Below are positions 1 through 8,060 of a stretch of DNA of 44,251 nucleotides, in pieces. Numbering within the stretch: position 1 is the stretch's first letter; every line of letters begins with the position of its first letter. Where the stretch lies: positions 1-44,251 of the forward strand of contig CAZZNQ010000027.1 in assembly GCA_964655775.1 (NCBI GenBank), given 5' to 3'. The DNA comes from CAZZNQ01 sp964655775 (GTDB taxonomy: Bacteria > Planctomycetota > Brocadiia > SM23-32). Made by a program: the position numbers and the translations under genes. Below the pieces are notes generated by a model. The model was not told the origin of the DNA. It searched no databases and worked only from the letters and a program-made list of their open reading frames with translations.

Positions 1-746
1 TCGCGGACGGCGACGGGGAGGCGTTCCGCCGAAGACATGAACTGCCCGACGACGCGATGGTGGTCGGGCACGTTGGGCGGTTGGCAAAGGAGAAGAACCT
101 CGAGTTCATGGCCGAGGCGGTGGCGCAGTTCATGGTCTCTGGGGAGGGTCGGCACGCCCTGATGGTCGGGGAGGGACCGGCGCGAGAGGCGGTGGAGCGG
201 ATCATGCGGGAGAGGGACGTGGGCGACCGCTTGCTCTGCACCGGCGCGCTGAGCGGGCAGGACCTGGTGGACGCCTATCACGCGATGGACGTGTTCGCGT
301 TCGCGTCGAAGTCGGAAACGCAGGGCATGGTGCTTGTCGAGGCGCTGGCGGCGGGCGTGCCGGTGGTGGCGCTCGACGCACCCGGCGCGCGGGAGGTGGT
401 TCAGGACGGCGAGAACGGCCGCTTGCTGAAACGGGAGGACGCGGGCGAGTTCGCGCGGGCGCTGGAGTGGGTGGACGCCATGGACGAGGCCGAGTACGGG
501 CGGCTTGTGGAACGATCCCGGAAGTCGGCCGGGCCCTTTGCCATCGAGCGTTGCGTGGAACGAGCGCTGGATCTCTACGAGGAGGCTATCGGCGAAGGGC
601 GTTCCGCGGCCGCCGAGGACGTCGACGGCTTCGACGCGATTCTCGAAGCACTCAGGATGGAGTGGGAGATATGGGCCAACCGCCTCGCGTCGCTCTCGGA
701 GGCCGCTGCCGACGAGGGCATTCCTCCACCTCCCCTGGCCGAGTGA
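1..746 (+). CDS. Glycosyltransferase family 4, C-terminal part (cut by window start)
   Basis: The frame is open from the first bases of the window, so the N-terminal acceptor-binding half lies outside; the ATG at 57 is internal, because the residues before it (ending ELPDD) read as the usual lead-in to a GT4 donor domain. What is visible is the nucleotide-sugar-binding Rossmann half: VVGHVGRLAKEKN at its start, then the EX7E signature (SETQGMVLVEALAAG) followed by GVPVVALDAPGAREVV, which binds and positions the donor sugar nucleotide. The last 60 residues are acidic and helical with no domain I recognise. Such enzymes transfer sugars at the cytoplasmic face of the membrane during polysaccharide or glycolipid synthesis; donor and acceptor cannot be read from this half. 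It is convergent with the Fpg gene, 12 bp away. Confidence 0.85.
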   Translation, partial: ADGDGEAFRRRHELPDDAMVVGHVGRLAKEKNLEFMAEAVAQFMVSGEGRHALMVGEGPAREAVERIMRERDVGDRLLCTGALSGQDLVDAYHAMDVFAFASKSETQGMVLVEALAAGVPVVALDAPGAREVVQDGENGRLLKREDAGEFARALEWVDAMDEAEYGRLVERSRKSAGPFAIERCVERALDLYEEAIGEGRSAAAEDVDGFDAILEALRMEWEIWANRLASLSEAAADEGIPPPPLAE

Positions 747-758
747 TTCCGGTCCGGT

Positions 759-1544
759 TCACCGCTGCTGGCACCGTGGGCAGATGTAAGTTCCCCGTTG
801 ATTCACCTCGATGCGGCGGATATCGGCCCCGCACCGGGGGCAGTCTTCGCCCGCACCGCGATGGGGTGCCAGGTACGTTCGGGGGAAATCGCGGGCATCG
901 GCGTCGTGGTTGAGGGCGACGCGGATGACGCGCTGAATGATCCGATGCAGACCACGCAGTTGCTCCCGGCTCAGCGACTTGACCTTCGTCTCAGGGTGCA
1001 AGCGCGCCTGGAAAAGCACTTCGTCCGTGTAGACGTTTCCCAGCCCGGCGATCACGCTCTGGTTCATCAGCGTCGTCTTGAGCATACCCCGTCGTCCGTC
1101 CATCATCCTGGTGAACTCGTCCTGGCCAACTCTCCCGGCGTCGGGTCCCAGATTCTGTTCGCGCGCGAACTCCTCCGGGCCGGAAGTCAGCGAGATGCGG
1201 CCGAGTTTCCGCGGGCAGACGTAGGCGAGGTGGTATCCGTCGGCGAAGGCGAAAAGCACGCGCGTATGCTCGGGATCGCTTCCGCCTTTTTTGTGGTAGT
1301 TGAGGTTCCCCGTCATCCCGAAGTGCAGTCGCAGCCAGTTCTCCCCATCGGTTTCGACCAGCAGGTTCTTGCCGTGGCGCAGAGTGCTCTCGAACCTGCG
1401 ACCCTTCAACGCGTCAGCCAGCTTGCGGGCGGAGACGCCCTTGAGGACGTAGTCGTCGCGCACGTCGACGTCGGCTATCTCGTTATGCAGAGCCGTTGCG
1501 TCCAGGTATCGCTTGAGCACGGCAACGTCGGGCAGTTCCGGCAT
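759..1544 (-). CDS. mutM: Formamidopyrimidine-DNA glycosylase (Fpg/Nei family)
   Basis: A bifunctional DNA glycosylase/AP lyase that removes oxidised purines such as 8-oxoguanine and cuts the strand, starting base-excision repair. The ATG at 1544 gives the obligatory MPELPDV N-terminus, where Pro2 is the nucleophile after Met removal and Glu3 the general acid. An AGAGGTG Shine-Dalgarno lies just upstream, so the in-frame GTG at 1553 is not the start. Lys59 in the RHGKNLL hairpin, the H2TH segment (NQSVIAGLGNVYTDEVLF) and a C-terminal zinc finger (CPRCG...CPRCQ) are all present; 261 residues is normal. It is the last gene of the leftward repair operon, 21 bp after the MBL-fold gene. Fpg and Nei cannot be fully separated by eye, but the finger and hairpin favour Fpg. 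Confidence 0.93.
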   Translation of the reverse strand: MPELPDVAVLKRYLDATALHNEIADVDVRDDYVLKGVSARKLADALKGRRFESTLRHGKNLLVETDGENWLRLHFGMTGNLNYHKKGGSDPEHTRVLFAFADGYHLAYVCPRKLGRISLTSGPEEFAREQNLGPDAGRVGQDEFTRMMDGRRGMLKTTLMNQSVIAGLGNVYTDEVLFQARLHPETKVKSLSREQLRGLHRIIQRVIRVALNHDADARDFPRTYLAPHRGAGEDCPRCGADIRRIEVNQRGTYICPRCQQR

Positions 1545-1565
1545 TCTCGTCACCTCTCTGCTGCA

Positions 1566-2288
1566 TCAGCGAAGGACCATCTCCTGTCCATCGTGCGCAA
1601 TCTGAGCTTCCACGCCGCGTTCGTCGGCGAACCTGCGGATCTTCGGGCCGACTTTGCGTTCATCCCCGGCCACAATGGCCGAGCCGCAGTGCGTGATCAC
1701 CGCCCGCGGAACGCCCTCCTTCTCGCACCAGGTCAGTTGCGTGCGCACCGGCGTGTGGCCGATCAGCGTATCGCCCGGCTTCCGGACCATGGAACGTTCG
1801 ACTGTCGCGCCATCGCCGATATAGACCTTCGCTCCCCGGAGGGCGGCCCCGCGATCCTCTATGTAGACCAGGTCGGGAACATAGAAGACGGTGACCGTTC
1901 CCGCTGTGATCCGGTAGCCGACCGCCGGTGCGCGCGTCGAGTGCACGACGGGGAACGCTTCAAAGGTGACGCCCCGTATCTCGATCGGCTTACGCGGTTG
2001 GATCTCGTTCTTCTCGGCTATGTCGTAGTCGCCGATGATCTCCCAAGTGTCGGCTGTGGCATAGACTGGGAAATCTGTCCCTTCCTTAAGACCCCACGCG
2101 TGGTCGGGATGCCCATGCGTTATAACCATAGCCTTCGGGTTCAGGCGATTCAATTCCCCCAGCCAATCCTCTCCGCAGTCGATGTGGACTCCCTTGCCGC
2201 GATACTGCACTTCGCAGACGCTGTGCATCCGGTGCAGGCGCGTCCTGGCGTCGATGTAGCCGCGCGTCCCGTGGAAGATCAGCTTCAT
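1566..2288 (-). CDS. Metallo-beta-lactamase-fold hydrolase
   Basis: A 240-residue MBL-fold protein, with the metal-binding THGHPDHA motif (His58, His60, Asp62, His63) after an N-terminal beta sheet, a second histidine region (VVHSTRAP, about residue 115), a candidate bridging Asp in YVPDLVY and a distal histidine in ITHCGS. The scaffold resembles the RNase Z/PhnP/ElaC-type subgroup of small two-metal phosphodiesterases more than true beta-lactamases, but I cannot name a substrate. It begins inside the stop codon of the DUF72 gene (ATGA overlap, 2285-2288), implying translational coupling, and lies between repair genes, so a role on nucleotides or a DNA end is a reasonable guess but only that. 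There is no signal peptide, so it is cytoplasmic. Confidence 0.8.
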   Translation of the reverse strand: MKLIFHGTRGYIDARTRLHRMHSVCEVQYRGKGVHIDCGEDWLGELNRLNPKAMVITHGHPDHAWGLKEGTDFPVYATADTWEIIGDYDIAEKNEIQPRKPIEIRGVTFEAFPVVHSTRAPAVGYRITAGTVTVFYVPDLVYIEDRGAALRGAKVYIGDGATVERSMVRKPGDTLIGHTPVRTQLTWCEKEGVPRAVITHCGSAIVAGDERKVGPKIRRFADERGVEAQIAHDGQEMVLR

Positions 2289-3031
2289 CGGACTGCCTCC
2301 TCATCATCTGAGGCGTAGCGGCGGAGGTCGGCCGCGTTCGAGACGGCATAGCCGTGCGCATCGTTGTTGAAGTAAGCGTACACGTCCAGATCGCGTCGCC
2401 GGTACTCCTTGATTCTCCGGGCTTCGGCCGTCAGCGCCTGATAGCTGTATTCGTCCCAGGTCGGCTGCCCGTGGTAGCGAAGGTAGACCCAGTCGGCCGT
2501 GGTCTCGCGCGGGTGATCGTCGATCATGTCGTGTATGCACAGGGCGGCGCCATGCTCCCGCAGCAGGTCGAACACTTCGTCGCACAGCCAGCTTGCATCG
2601 CGGAATTCCAGTGCCCAGCGCTGGTCCGCGGGAGCGGCTTCCAGGAATGCCGCCAGGCGCTCGGCGTCCACGTGCCAGTTGGGCCGGAGTTGCACCAGGA
2701 TCGGACCGAGATGCTGCTGCAGGCGCCGGGCGCGTTCCAGGAAGTTCCCGATGGTGTCCTCGGGATCCTTCAGGTGCTTAAGATGGGTGCCGTAGCGGCT
2801 GAACTTAAGCGCGTAGAGGAACCCCTCCGGCGCCTGCTCGCGCCATTCGTCGAACGTCTGCGCTTCGGGCAGTTGGTAGAATGTGTTGTTGACCTCGACC
2901 GTGTCGAAGTGCCGGGCGAAGTGGCCGAACCATTCGTCCTTGGGGAGTTCCTCCGGGTAGAATGTGCCGCTCCAGTGGTCGTACTGCCAGCCGGAGGTGC
3001 CCACTCGTAGTTTTCCCTCGCCTTGGGCCAA
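2285..3031 (-). CDS. DUF72 (YecE-like) family protein
   Basis: A 248-residue member of the DUF72 family, a TIM-barrel-like fold. The N-terminal RVGTSGWQYDHWSGTFYP, the VEVNNTFYQLP segment, a YALKFSRYGTHLK strand and the LEFRDASW motif are the conserved landmarks and are all intact. The biochemical function of DUF72 is not established; proteins of this family are recurrently found near DNA-repair and stress genes. Here it sits 5 bp after the uracil-DNA glycosylase gene and overlaps the next gene by 4 bp, so it is co-transcribed with the repair set. No signal peptide or membrane segment is seen. Identification of the family is secure; any role in repair is inferred from position only. Confidence 0.88.
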   Translation of the reverse strand: MAQGEGKLRVGTSGWQYDHWSGTFYPEELPKDEWFGHFARHFDTVEVNNTFYQLPEAQTFDEWREQAPEGFLYALKFSRYGTHLKHLKDPEDTIGNFLERARRLQQHLGPILVQLRPNWHVDAERLAAFLEAAPADQRWALEFRDASWLCDEVFDLLREHGAALCIHDMIDDHPRETTADWVYLRYHGQPTWDEYSYQALTAEARRIKEYRRRDLDVYAYFNNDAHGYAVSNAADLRRYASDDEEAVR

Positions 3032-3036
3032 CGCTC

Positions 3037-3609
3037 TCAGCCTCCGTTCGGACCGTTGTCGGCCAGCGTCACCAGCTTCCGGAAATCCTCTTTGATAGCC
3101 GCCTTGGCCTCCGGGAATCGCATCCCGGCTGTGGGATGATAGGTGAGAAGGAACCTGCGGTCGTTCTCCTCGCGGATAGTCCCGTGCACGTCCCGAAGCG
3201 CGCCGCGCTCATCGAGTGCCTGGCGGCTAGCGACCTTGCCCATCAGCACAACGACACCCGGATCGATCAGCCGAAACTGCTCTTCCAGCCACGCGTGGCG
3301 GCATGTGGCCAACTCGTCCGCGCGGGGATTGCGGTTGTTCGGAGGGCGGCACTTCACGCTGCTCGTAACGAACAGCTCTTGGCGGCGCAGGCCCACGCCT
3401 TCAAGGAGGTCGTCGAAGAACCGCCCCGAACGCCCGCAGAACGGCCTGCCCTCCTTGTCCTCCTGCTCACCGGGCGCTTCTCCGACGAGCATCAGGTCGG
3501 CGCTTGGATCTCCTTCGCCGGGGACGGCATGAGTGCGATTCTCGTGCAGCCGGCACCGTGTGCATCGCCGTATGCGGTGGTGTAGTTTCTCCAGTTCACG
3601 TCCGCTCAT
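3037..3609 (-). CDS. Family 4 uracil-DNA glycosylase (4Fe-4S)
   Basis: Excises uracil (from cytosine deamination or dUMP incorporation), the first step of base-excision repair. Motif 1 is GEAPGEQED (residues 43-51) and motif 2 is HPTAGMR near the C-terminus, both typical of the thermophile-type family 4 enzymes rather than family 1 Ung or family 5. Four cysteines, Cys16, Cys19 (CTRC), Cys87 (VKCRPPNNRNP) and Cys103, are spaced as 4Fe-4S ligands. The length of 190 residues is usual. The start overlaps the ligA stop by 4 bp (ATGA), so it is translationally coupled to the ligase that finishes the same repair pathway. Confidence 0.93.
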   Translation of the reverse strand: MSGRELEKLHHRIRRCTRCRLHENRTHAVPGEGDPSADLMLVGEAPGEQEDKEGRPFCGRSGRFFDDLLEGVGLRRQELFVTSSVKCRPPNNRNPRADELATCRHAWLEEQFRLIDPGVVVLMGKVASRQALDERGALRDVHGTIREENDRRFLLTYHPTAGMRFPEAKAAIKEDFRKLVTLADNGPNGG

Positions 3610-5642
3610 TCCCGCCCCAGCAGTTCGAGGAATCTGTTCTCGCCGATCCGTTCTGTGCCGTACTCCTGGGCGGCCTCCAGCTTGGTGTCGCCGGGCTCGG
3701 AGCCGACGACGAGATAGTCGGTTTCGCCGGAAACGCCCCCGGTGGCGCGTCCGCCCTGGCGGCGTATGGCCTCCATCGCTTCCTCCCGCGTCATGGAATC
3801 GAGTGACCCCGTCAGGACGAATGTGAGTCCCTCAAGTCGGTCACCGGTCGGTTCCTCCGACGGCCATATGCCCAGTTCCTTCAGGCGGTCCAGCAGCTCG
3901 CGGTTGCGTGGGTTCTCGAACCACTGGGCGACCGCGGAACCCACCGTTTTCCCAACCCCTTCCATCTGCTGGAGTCGCTCCTTGCCGGCGTCCAGCAGGG
4001 CGTCCAGCGAGCCGAATTCGCGCGCAATGTCGCCCGCGGTCGCCCGCCCGACGTGCGGCAGCCCCAGACCGTAGAGAAGGCGGGGGAGCGTAACGTTCTC
4101 GCGGGCCCTGTCGACCGCGTCGATCAGGTTCCGGGCGCTCTTCTCGGCCATGTGGTTGAGCTTCTTCACGTCCTCGACCGTCAGCGCGAACAGGTCCGCG
4201 ACGCTCTCGACCATCTCGTTCTCGACGAGTTGGTCTACGGTCTGCTCTCCCAGACCCTCGATGTCGAGGGCGGGTTTGGAGCCGAAGTGTTGGATGCGAG
4301 CCTTGCGCTGGGCGGGACAGGACGCGTTGGTGCAGCGTTTGACGGCTTCGCCCGCCGGCCGTCCCGCCGGGGCTCCGCAAACCGGGCATTTGTCCGGAAG
4401 CTGGTATTTCTCCTCGTTTCCGCTACGTTTGTCTTCTATGACTTCCACCACATGCGGAATCACGTCGCCGGCTCTCTCGACCAAGACGGTGTCGCCGATG
4501 CGGATGTCCTTCCGGTCGATCTCGTCCTGGTTGTGCAGGCTGACGCGGGATACCTCAACCCCGCCGATGCGCACCGGCCTGAGGATGGCGACCGGTGTGA
4601 TGGCACCGGTGCGGCCCACCTGCGGCCGGATGTCCTCAATCCGCGTGTTGCGTCTCCGCGATGGGAACTTCCAGGCGATCGCCCACCGCGGGCTGGCCGC
4701 CCGCGTGCCGAGCGTCTCGTGGTCGGCCAGCACGTTTACTTTGAACACGCAGCCGTCGATCTCGTAGGCCAGGTCTTCGCGTTCTTCCTGCATGCTCCGA
4801 TACCACTCCACGGCCTTATTGACGGACTGAAAGCGTTCACTCCGGGGATTCGTTTTGAGGCCGAGGTCCCTCATCAGCTCCAGGCACTGCCACTGCGAAT
4901 CCGGCCGGCTGCTGGAGGTGGGGGCTATCTCCCAGAAGAATATGCGCAGCGGCCTCCGGGCGGTAATCTGCGGATCAAGCTGTCGCAGGCTTCCGGCGGC
5001 CGCGTTGCGGGGGTTGGCGAAGGTTTTCTCGCCCGCTTCCTCTCGCTGCTGGTTGAACTGCTGGAACTCCCTCTTCTCGATATAGACTTCACCTCGGACA
5101 ATCAGGTGCTGGGGAAGGGAGGCATCATCGGTTGTTTGAAGGCGCAACGGCACTTCGTGAATGGTTTTCAGGTTCTCGGTCACGTCTTCCCCGGTGCGGC
5201 CGTCGCCGCGAGTTGAACCGTGGTCGAAGCTGCCCTGTTCGTAGACCAGTTCCACGCTCAGCCCGTCGTACTTCGGCTCGGCGACCAACGAGATGCGTTC
5301 CTTGCCCAGCTTGTCGCAGCAGGTCCGGTAGAAGTGCCGGAACTCTTCCTCCTCCTGGATGGACTGCAGGCTGAGCATCGGGCTCTCGTGCTCGACGGTG
5401 CCCAGCTCATCCTGCGGTTCGGCTCCCACGCGCTGGGTGGGGCTGTCCGGCGTGACCAGATCCGGGCACTTTTCTTCGATATCCTCCAACTCACGCTTCA
5501 GTTCGTCGTACTCGGCGTCCGATATCTCCGGGTCGTTGAGCACGTAGTAGCGGTAGTTGTGGTACTCGATCTTGTCGCGCAGTTCCTCCGCCCGTTCACT
5601 CGCCTCTTCCTTCGAAAGCTCCCCGGCCTTGCTTGCGGTCAC
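3606..5642 (-). CDS. ligA: NAD-dependent DNA ligase LigA
   Basis: Seals nicks in replication and repair using NAD+. At 678 residues it has the full bacterial architecture: an N-terminal Ia domain (about 1-75) with the YHNYRYYVLNDPEISDAEYD-like segment, the adenylation domain with nucleophile Lys124 in KYDG, the OB fold (about 330-410), a Cys4 zinc finger (Cys419, Cys422, Cys437, Cys442), helix-hairpin-helix repeats (about 455-590) and a C-terminal BRCT domain (about 602-675, LTFVLTGSL). It is the only ligase in the window and may be the essential chromosomal copy. It starts 3 bp after polX and overlaps the uracil-DNA glycosylase, tying the sealing step to gap filling and base removal in one operon. 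Confidence 0.97.
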   Translation of the reverse strand: MTASKAGELSKEEASERAEELRDKIEYHNYRYYVLNDPEISDAEYDELKRELEDIEEKCPDLVTPDSPTQRVGAEPQDELGTVEHESPMLSLQSIQEEEEFRHFYRTCCDKLGKERISLVAEPKYDGLSVELVYEQGSFDHGSTRGDGRTGEDVTENLKTIHEVPLRLQTTDDASLPQHLIVRGEVYIEKREFQQFNQQREEAGEKTFANPRNAAAGSLRQLDPQITARRPLRIFFWEIAPTSSSRPDSQWQCLELMRDLGLKTNPRSERFQSVNKAVEWYRSMQEEREDLAYEIDGCVFKVNVLADHETLGTRAASPRWAIAWKFPSRRRNTRIEDIRPQVGRTGAITPVAILRPVRIGGVEVSRVSLHNQDEIDRKDIRIGDTVLVERAGDVIPHVVEVIEDKRSGNEEKYQLPDKCPVCGAPAGRPAGEAVKRCTNASCPAQRKARIQHFGSKPALDIEGLGEQTVDQLVENEMVESVADLFALTVEDVKKLNHMAEKSARNLIDAVDRARENVTLPRLLYGLGLPHVGRATAGDIAREFGSLDALLDAGKERLQQMEGVGKTVGSAVAQWFENPRNRELLDRLKELGIWPSEEPTGDRLEGLTFVLTGSLDSMTREEAMEAIRRQGGRATGGVSGETDYLVVGSEPGDTKLEAAQEYGTERIGENRFLELLGRE

Positions 5643-5645
5643 AGT

Positions 5646-7361
5646 TCACCCCCGGTCCAGCCACTTGCGCAATTGCTTCGCGGTACGGGTGTTGAGCACG
5701 TCCCCCCGCTCCAGCCATCCGCGGCGGGCCACATAAACCCCAAAGACCATGGCATCCAACCCGCCGGTCTTGTGGGCGTCGGTGGAGATGGTGAACTGCA
5801 CGCCGGCCTCGCGGGCGCGTTTGCAGTGGAAGTCCGGCAGGTCCAGGCGGTCCGGCTGCGCGTTGATCTCCAGGCACACGTTGTTCTCGACGCAGCACTC
5901 GAACAACCGGTCCGCGTCGAACGGGGCGGGTTCGCGCTCTCCGATGATGCGCCCGGTGGGATGGCCCAGGCAGTGGACCACGCCGGTTTTGAGAGCGGAC
6001 ACGAGCCGGTCGGTCATCTCCTTCTCGTCCATGTTGCGGTCGTAATGGACGCTGGCGAGGACCCAGTCGAGGCCGGCGAGGACGTCTTCCTCCAGGTCGA
6101 GGCGGCCGTCCTTCAGGATGTCGACCTCCATTCCGGCCATGACCCATATGTCCTCGTATTGGCTGTTCAACTCGCGGATCTCGTCGGCGCGCTTCCTTGC
6201 GGCGTCCTCGTCCAGTCCGCCCGCCATGGTCACGCGCTGAGAGTGATCGGTGATGGCTATGTACTGGTAGCCCTTCTCCCGTGCGGCCTCGACCATCTCC
6301 TCCAGGGTGTTGGCGCCGTCGGTCAGGTCCGTGTGCATCTGCAGGTCGCCGCGGATATCGTTCGGCTCAATCAGCTCGGGCAGGGATTCTCGATCGGAGG
6401 CCTCGATCTCGCCGCGGTCCTCGCGCAGTTCCGGGGGGATCCACTCCAGGTTGAGACGATGGTAGATGGACTCTTCCGTTTTCCCGGCCAGCCGGTTTTC
6501 GCCTTTGAACAGGCCGTACTCGTTGAGCTTCCAGTCCCGCTCGACGGCGCGTCGGCGCAGCACGATGTTGTGCTGCTTCGAGCCGGTGAAGTATAGCAGC
6601 GCCGCGCCGAACGATTCCGGTTCGAAGTAGCGGAAATCCACCTGCAGGCCGCTGTCCAGGCGCACGCTGAGTTTCTCCTCCCCTCGGCCGATCACTTCTT
6701 CGATAGGCGCATAGCTGAGTATCGCCTCAGCGGCGGCTCCGCGGTCGTCGGCAAGTATCAGCACGTCCAGGTCGCCGATCGTCTCTTTCCGGCGCCGGAA
6801 ACTGCCGGCGACCTCCCAGCGCTCGATCTCATCGAGGTCGTCCAGATGCTGAGCGAGGGAGCCCACGTAATCGAAGGCGGTCCTGATGGAGAAGCGCCCG
6901 GAGGTGGACTCGACGGTGGAGATGCCGCGGAGGAGCTTGTCTTCGGATCTCTCGCCCATGCCCTCAAGATCGCGAACTCGGTGCTCCCGGCAGGCGTCGC
7001 GCAGGTCTTCCAGATTCTTGACGCCCAACTCGCGGTAGAGCATCATCGCCGTGCGCGGTCCCAGTTGAGGAACGCGCAGGAGGTCGGTCAGTTCGGGTGG
7101 GACCTTCTCCCTCTGCTCCGTCAGGCGCTTGCAGGTGCCGGTCTCGATGATCTCCTTGATCTTCTCGGCGGTGCTCTCACCGATGTCGGGCAGTTCGGTC
7201 AGGTCCATGCCGTCCGCTACGGCTTGTTCGAGCCGGCCAGAGAAGTCCCGCACCGAGCGTGCGGCGTTGCGATAGGAGCGGATGCGGAACTGGTTCTCGT
7301 CCTGAAGCTCGAGCAGGTCGGCGATCTCGTCGAAGATGTCCGCTATCTGGGCGTTTTCCAC
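5646..7361 (-). CDS. polX: Family X DNA polymerase with PHP domain (PolX)
   Basis: A repair polymerase that fills short gaps, combined with a PHP domain that provides 3'-5' exonuclease or 3'-end-cleaning activity. At 571 residues it is standard for bacterial PolX. The 8-kDa and fingers/palm region (1-320) has helix-hairpin-helix motifs (ELPDIGESTA, VPQLGPRTA) and the palm catalytic acids Asp197 and Asp199 in GDLDVLI plus Asp242 in LQVDFRYF. The PHP domain (from about 335) keeps the metal motifs MHTDLTDG and TDHS, a late CLGHPTGR histidine and STDAHK, so the nuclease looks active. It is 9 bp after the hydrolase gene and 3 bp before ligA. Confidence 0.95.
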   Translation of the reverse strand: MENAQIADIFDEIADLLELQDENQFRIRSYRNAARSVRDFSGRLEQAVADGMDLTELPDIGESTAEKIKEIIETGTCKRLTEQREKVPPELTDLLRVPQLGPRTAMMLYRELGVKNLEDLRDACREHRVRDLEGMGERSEDKLLRGISTVESTSGRFSIRTAFDYVGSLAQHLDDLDEIERWEVAGSFRRRKETIGDLDVLILADDRGAAAEAILSYAPIEEVIGRGEEKLSVRLDSGLQVDFRYFEPESFGAALLYFTGSKQHNIVLRRRAVERDWKLNEYGLFKGENRLAGKTEESIYHRLNLEWIPPELREDRGEIEASDRESLPELIEPNDIRGDLQMHTDLTDGANTLEEMVEAAREKGYQYIAITDHSQRVTMAGGLDEDAARKRADEIRELNSQYEDIWVMAGMEVDILKDGRLDLEEDVLAGLDWVLASVHYDRNMDEKEMTDRLVSALKTGVVHCLGHPTGRIIGEREPAPFDADRLFECCVENNVCLEINAQPDRLDLPDFHCKRAREAGVQFTISTDAHKTGGLDAMVFGVYVARRGWLERGDVLNTRTAKQLRKWLDRG

Positions 7362-7370
7362 ATCCGGTCC

Positions 7371-8039
7371 CTACCCGACGAGTTTCCCTCGGAACCAGTC
7401 CCGGGCGAGCTCCGCCACCTTCTCAAGCGCGCCCGGCTCCTCGAACAGGTGAGTGGCGCCTTCAACGATCTTGAGTTCCTTCTCCGCGTTCATGTCGCCC
7501 ATGGCCCGGCGGTTCAGCTCCAGCACCTGCACGTCGCGCCCGCCGACAATGAACAGGCTGGGCGCCTTGACCCGACTCAGTGCCTCTCCGGCGAGATCCG
7601 GGCGGCCACCGCGGGAGACCACGGCGTCGACGGCGTTTGGCTTGTCGGCGGCCGCGATCAGGGCTGCTGCCGACCCGGTGCTGGCACCGAAGTATCCGAG
7701 CGCCATGCCCTGGGCCTCCGATTGGCTGGTGACCCAATCGGTGGCCCCGCGCAGTCGGCCGGCCAATAGGGGAATATCGAACCGATGTTCGCGCGTGATG
7801 CGGTCAACCTCGTCCTCTCCGGCCGTCAGCAGGTCGAACAGCAGCGTCGCCAGCCCGGCCTCGCGCAGTTGGCGGGCGACGAACTGGTTGCGCGGGCTGT
7901 GGCGGCTGCTGCCGCTGCCGTGGGCGAACAGTACGATTGCCTCCGCCTCGGACGGTATTCCCAGGATGCCGTCCAGTTCAGCGTCCTCGGTCATGACCTT
8001 GACTTCCCGTTCCGATTCGCCCAGTTCCGTTCGGGCCAT
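7371..8039 (-). CDS. Alpha/beta hydrolase, dienelactone-hydrolase-like
   Basis: A 222-residue alpha/beta hydrolase with a complete catalytic triad by motif: nucleophile Ser120 in GASTGS, Asp169 in GGRDVQ and His197 in GATHLFEE, plus the oxyanion-region FAHGSGSS (39-45). This subgroup is often encoded beside, or fused to, a phosphoribosyltransferase of the type found two genes upstream; substrates are unknown. It has no signal peptide and is cytoplasmic. It is preceded by the PEP synthase gene (21 bp) and followed by polX (9 bp), so it forms the junction between the stress-type genes and the repair genes of the operon. Confidence 0.85.
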   Translation of the reverse strand: MARTELGESEREVKVMTEDAELDGILGIPSEAEAIVLFAHGSGSSRHSPRNQFVARQLREAGLATLLFDLLTAGEDEVDRITREHRFDIPLLAGRLRGATDWVTSQSEAQGMALGYFGASTGSAAALIAAADKPNAVDAVVSRGGRPDLAGEALSRVKAPSLFIVGGRDVQVLELNRRAMGDMNAEKELKIVEGATHLFEEPGALEKVAELARDWFRGKLVG

Positions 8040-8060
8040 CTTTGCACCTCTTGTTCCAGT

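Noticed and set aside
5220..6596. Long plus-strand open frame opposite polX
   Set aside because: It is the mirror of polX in a GC-rich sequence; the protein has no domain, while PolX and PHP motifs are perfect on the other strand.
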